Program-made: the position numbers and the translations under genes | Shown: one piece after another, positions 11,888 through 14,001 of the stretch | Numbering within the stretch: position 1 is the stretch's first letter | How the letters are laid out: the number at the start of each line of letters is the position of its first letter | The notes under the pieces: generated by a model | The model's input: the letters and a program-made list of their open reading frames with translations, nothing else | Databases searched by the model: none | Told to the model about the DNA's origin: nothing | Assembly: GCA_050698355.1 (NCBI GenBank) | Contig: JBOHBN010000243.1 | Coordinates: 1-14,001 of the forward strand | Length of the DNA: 14,001 nucleotides | Origin: JBOHBN01 sp050698355 | GTDB lineage: Bacteria > Actinomycetota > Actinomycetes > Streptosporangiales > WHST01 | Direction of reading: 5' to 3'

Positions 11888-13984
11888 TTACTCGCCGCGG
11901 GCCTTCTGGACGATCTCGTCCGCGACGCTGCGCGGCACCTCGGCGTACGAATCGAACTGCATGGTGTAGCTCGCCCGGCCCTGCGTCTTGCTCCGCAGGT
12001 CTCCGACGTAGCCGAACATCTCTGACAGCGGGACCAGCGCCTTGACGACGCGTAGCCCCGTACGCTCCTCCATGGCATGCACCTGGCCACGGCGGGCGTT
12101 GAGGTCGCCGATCACATCACCCATGTTCTGCTCGGGTGTGGTGACGTCGACCGCAACCATGGGCTCGAGGAGCGTCGGCCCGGCCTTGCGGGCCGCTTCC
12201 TTGAGCGCCATCGAACCGGCGATCTTGAACGCCAGCTCGGACGAGTCGACCTCGTGGTACGCGCCGTCTCGCAGCGTCACCTTGACGTCCACGAGGGGGT
12301 AGCCGGCGAGTATGCCGAACTCCATCGCCTCCTGGCAGCCGGCGTCGACCGACGGGATGTACTCCTTCGGGATGCGCCCGCCGGTGATGCTGTTGACGAA
12401 CTCGTAGCCGCCGTCGCCGCCGCCCGTGGGCTCCAGGTCGATGACAACCTTCGCGAACTGGCCGGCGCCGCCGGTCTGCTTCTTGTGCGTGTACACGATG
12501 CCGGTGACCTTGTTGCGCACGGTCTCGCGGTAGGCGACCTGCGGCTTGCCGACGCTCGCCGCGACCTTGAACTCGCGCTTCATCCGGTCGACGAGGACGT
12601 CGAGCTGCAGCTCGCCCATGCCGGCGATGATCGTCTGGCCCGTCTCGTCGTCGGTGCGGACGGTGAAGGTCGGGTCCTCGTCGGCGAGCCGCTGGATCGC
12701 CACGCCGAGCTTGTCCTGGTCGGCCTTGGAGTTCGGCTCGATCGCCACCCAGATGACCGGCGCCGGGAACTGCATGGACTCCAGCACGATCGGCTGGGCG
12801 GGATCGCTGATCGTGTCGCCGGTCGTGGTGTCCTTCAACCCCTGCACGGCGACGATCGACCCCGCGCCGATCGAGGCGATCTCCTCGCGGTGGTTGGAGT
12901 GCATCCGGTAGATCTTGCCGATGCGCTCCTTCCTGCCCTTGGTCGAGTTGATGACCTGCGCGCCACTGTTCAGCCGGCCGGAGTAGACGCGGATGTAGGT
13001 GAGCTTGCCGAGGTGCTGGTCGCTCATCACCTTGAACGCGAGCGCCGAGACCGGTGCGTCCTCGGACGGCTCGCGGCTGGCCTCGGCCTCATCGTCGCCG
13101 ACCTCGTGCCCGAGCACCGCACCGACCTGGAGCGGGCTGGGCAGGTAGTCGACGATCGCGTCGAGCAGCGGCTGCACGCCCTTGTTCTTGAACGCGGTGC
13201 CGCACAGCACGGGGGTGACCCGCGCGCCCACCGTCGCGCGCCGGATCGCGGCGACCAGCTGCTCCTCGCTGGGCTCCTGGCCCTCGAGGTACAGCTCCAT
13301 GATCTCGTCGTCGTTCTCGGCGATCGTCTCCAGGAGCTTGTCGCGACCCTCCTGGGCCGCCTCCGTGTGGTCATCCGGGATGGAGACGACGTCGTACTTC
13401 TCGCCCTTGCCCTCGCCCTGCCACAGCAGCGCGCGCATCCTGATCAGGTCGATGACACCGCGGAAGTCGGTCTCCACCCCCCACGGGAGCTGGAGGACGG
13501 CCGGCGTCGCCTGCAGCCGGTTCCTGATCATGTCGACGCAACGGTGGAACTCCGCGCCGACGCGGTCCATCTTGTTGACGAAGCAGATCCGCGGCACCTC
13601 GTACCTGTCGGCCTGCCGCCAGACCGTCTCCGACTGCGGCTCCACACCGGCAACGGCGTCGAAGACCGCAATCGCGCCGTCGAGCACCCGCAGCGAGCGC
13701 TCGACCTCGACCGTGAAGTCGACGTGCCCGGGGGTGTCGAGGATGTTGATGGTGTGGTCGCGCCAGTGCGTGGTCGTCGCGGCCGACGTGATGGTGATGC
13801 CGCGCTCCTGCTCCTGGGCCATCCAGTCCATCGTCGCGGCGCCCTCGTGCACCTCGCCGATCTTGTAATTGACGCCGGTGTAGTACAAGATCCGCTCGGT
13901 CGTCGTGGTCTTGCCCGCGTCGATATGCGCCATGATCCCGATGTTGCGGACCTTGGCGAGGTCAGTCCTGACGTCAGTGGCCAC
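11888..13984 (-). CDS. fusA: Elongation factor G
   Basis: EF-G is the GTPase that drives translocation of tRNA and mRNA and, with RRF, ribosome recycling. The 698-residue product has G1 AHIDAGKT (19-26), switch I with QERGITITSAATT (about 59-71), G3 DTPGH (83-87) and G4 NKMD (137-140). Domain II follows (from about 300, with APVSALAFKVMSDQHLGKLT), then domain III around DPTFTVRTDDETGQTIIAGM, domain IV with GGRIPKEYIPSVDAGCQEAM and domain V ending FGYVGDLRSKTQGRASYTM. The start is GTG (13982-13984), beginning MATDVRTDLAKVRNIGIMAH. The full gene is present, with only 17 bases of upstream sequence in the window; rpsG would normally lie beyond the edge. The length is typical. Confidence 0.98.
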   Translation of the reverse strand: MATDVRTDLAKVRNIGIMAHIDAGKTTTTERILYYTGVNYKIGEVHEGAATMDWMAQEQERGITITSAATTTHWRDHTINILDTPGHVDFTVEVERSLRVLDGAIAVFDAVAGVEPQSETVWRQADRYEVPRICFVNKMDRVGAEFHRCVDMIRNRLQATPAVLQLPWGVETDFRGVIDLIRMRALLWQGEGKGEKYDVVSIPDDHTEAAQEGRDKLLETIAENDDEIMELYLEGQEPSEEQLVAAIRRATVGARVTPVLCGTAFKNKGVQPLLDAIVDYLPSPLQVGAVLGHEVGDDEAEASREPSEDAPVSALAFKVMSDQHLGKLTYIRVYSGRLNSGAQVINSTKGRKERIGKIYRMHSNHREEIASIGAGSIVAVQGLKDTTTGDTISDPAQPIVLESMQFPAPVIWVAIEPNSKADQDKLGVAIQRLADEDPTFTVRTDDETGQTIIAGMGELQLDVLVDRMKREFKVAASVGKPQVAYRETVRNKVTGIVYTHKKQTGGAGQFAKVVIDLEPTGGGDGGYEFVNSITGGRIPKEYIPSVDAGCQEAMEFGILAGYPLVDVKVTLRDGAYHEVDSSELAFKIAGSMALKEAARKAGPTLLEPMVAVDVTTPEQNMGDVIGDLNARRGQVHAMEERTGLRVVKALVPLSEMFGYVGDLRSKTQGRASYTMQFDSYAEVPRSVADEIVQKARGE

Positions 13985-14001
13985 GGTTGCTCTTCGTTCC
14001 T

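Noticed and set aside
10803..11969. Plus-strand open frame of 388 codons
   Set aside because: It is fully antisense to tuf and the end of fusA. Its H/D/V-rich composition is the mirror of conserved EF-Tu codons, with no recognisable domain.
1..14001. A new multi-gene system, mobile element or defence island
   Set aside because: Every gene is a well-known ribosomal protein, elongation factor or SecY in conserved order. There are no unexplained ORFs in the gaps, no CRISPR-like arrays and no transposase or integrase sequence.

Overview
The window is one continuous run of ribosomal-protein and translation-factor genes. All of them lie on the minus strand, so transcription runs from the right edge to the left. 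The gene content and order (fusA, tuf, then the S10 cluster, the spc cluster and secY), the strongly GC-rich codon use, the frequent GTG starts, the zinc-type S14 protein and the acidic tails on several ribosomal proteins all point to an actinobacterium. I cannot name the genus from sequence alone.

Layout from right to left: fusA (EF-G) and tuf (EF-Tu) form the end of the str operon. A gap of 97 bases with a long hairpin follows. Next comes the S10 cluster: rpsJ, rplC, rplD, rplW, rplB, rpsS, rplV, rpsC, rplP, rpmC, rpsQ. After a 55-base gap comes the spc cluster: rplN, rplX, rplE, rpsZ, rpsH, rplF, rplR, then a 97-base gap with a second long hairpin, then rpsE, rpmD and rplO. A 146-base leader precedes secY, whose 3' part is cut off by the left edge. 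Many junctions are stop/start overlaps (ATGA, TAATG, TAGTG) or gaps of a few bases, which suggests translational coupling. There is no gene-free stretch longer than 150 bases, and I saw no RNA gene, CRISPR array, insertion sequence or transferred segment.

Together the genes supply much of the core of both ribosomal subunits, the two main elongation GTPases and the channel subunit of the Sec translocon. The protein-coding content is ordinary and strongly conserved.

The most notable non-coding feature is a pair of 44-base inverted-repeat elements, one in the tuf-rpsJ gap and one in the rplR-rpsE gap. They share the terminal arms TTGTCAG / CTGACAA and the same overall length, but have different, still self-complementary cores. 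Secondary points are an 18-bp perfect palindrome just upstream of the secY ribosome binding site and low-complexity C-terminal tails on L4, L22 and S3. I did not find a previously undescribed multi-gene system.
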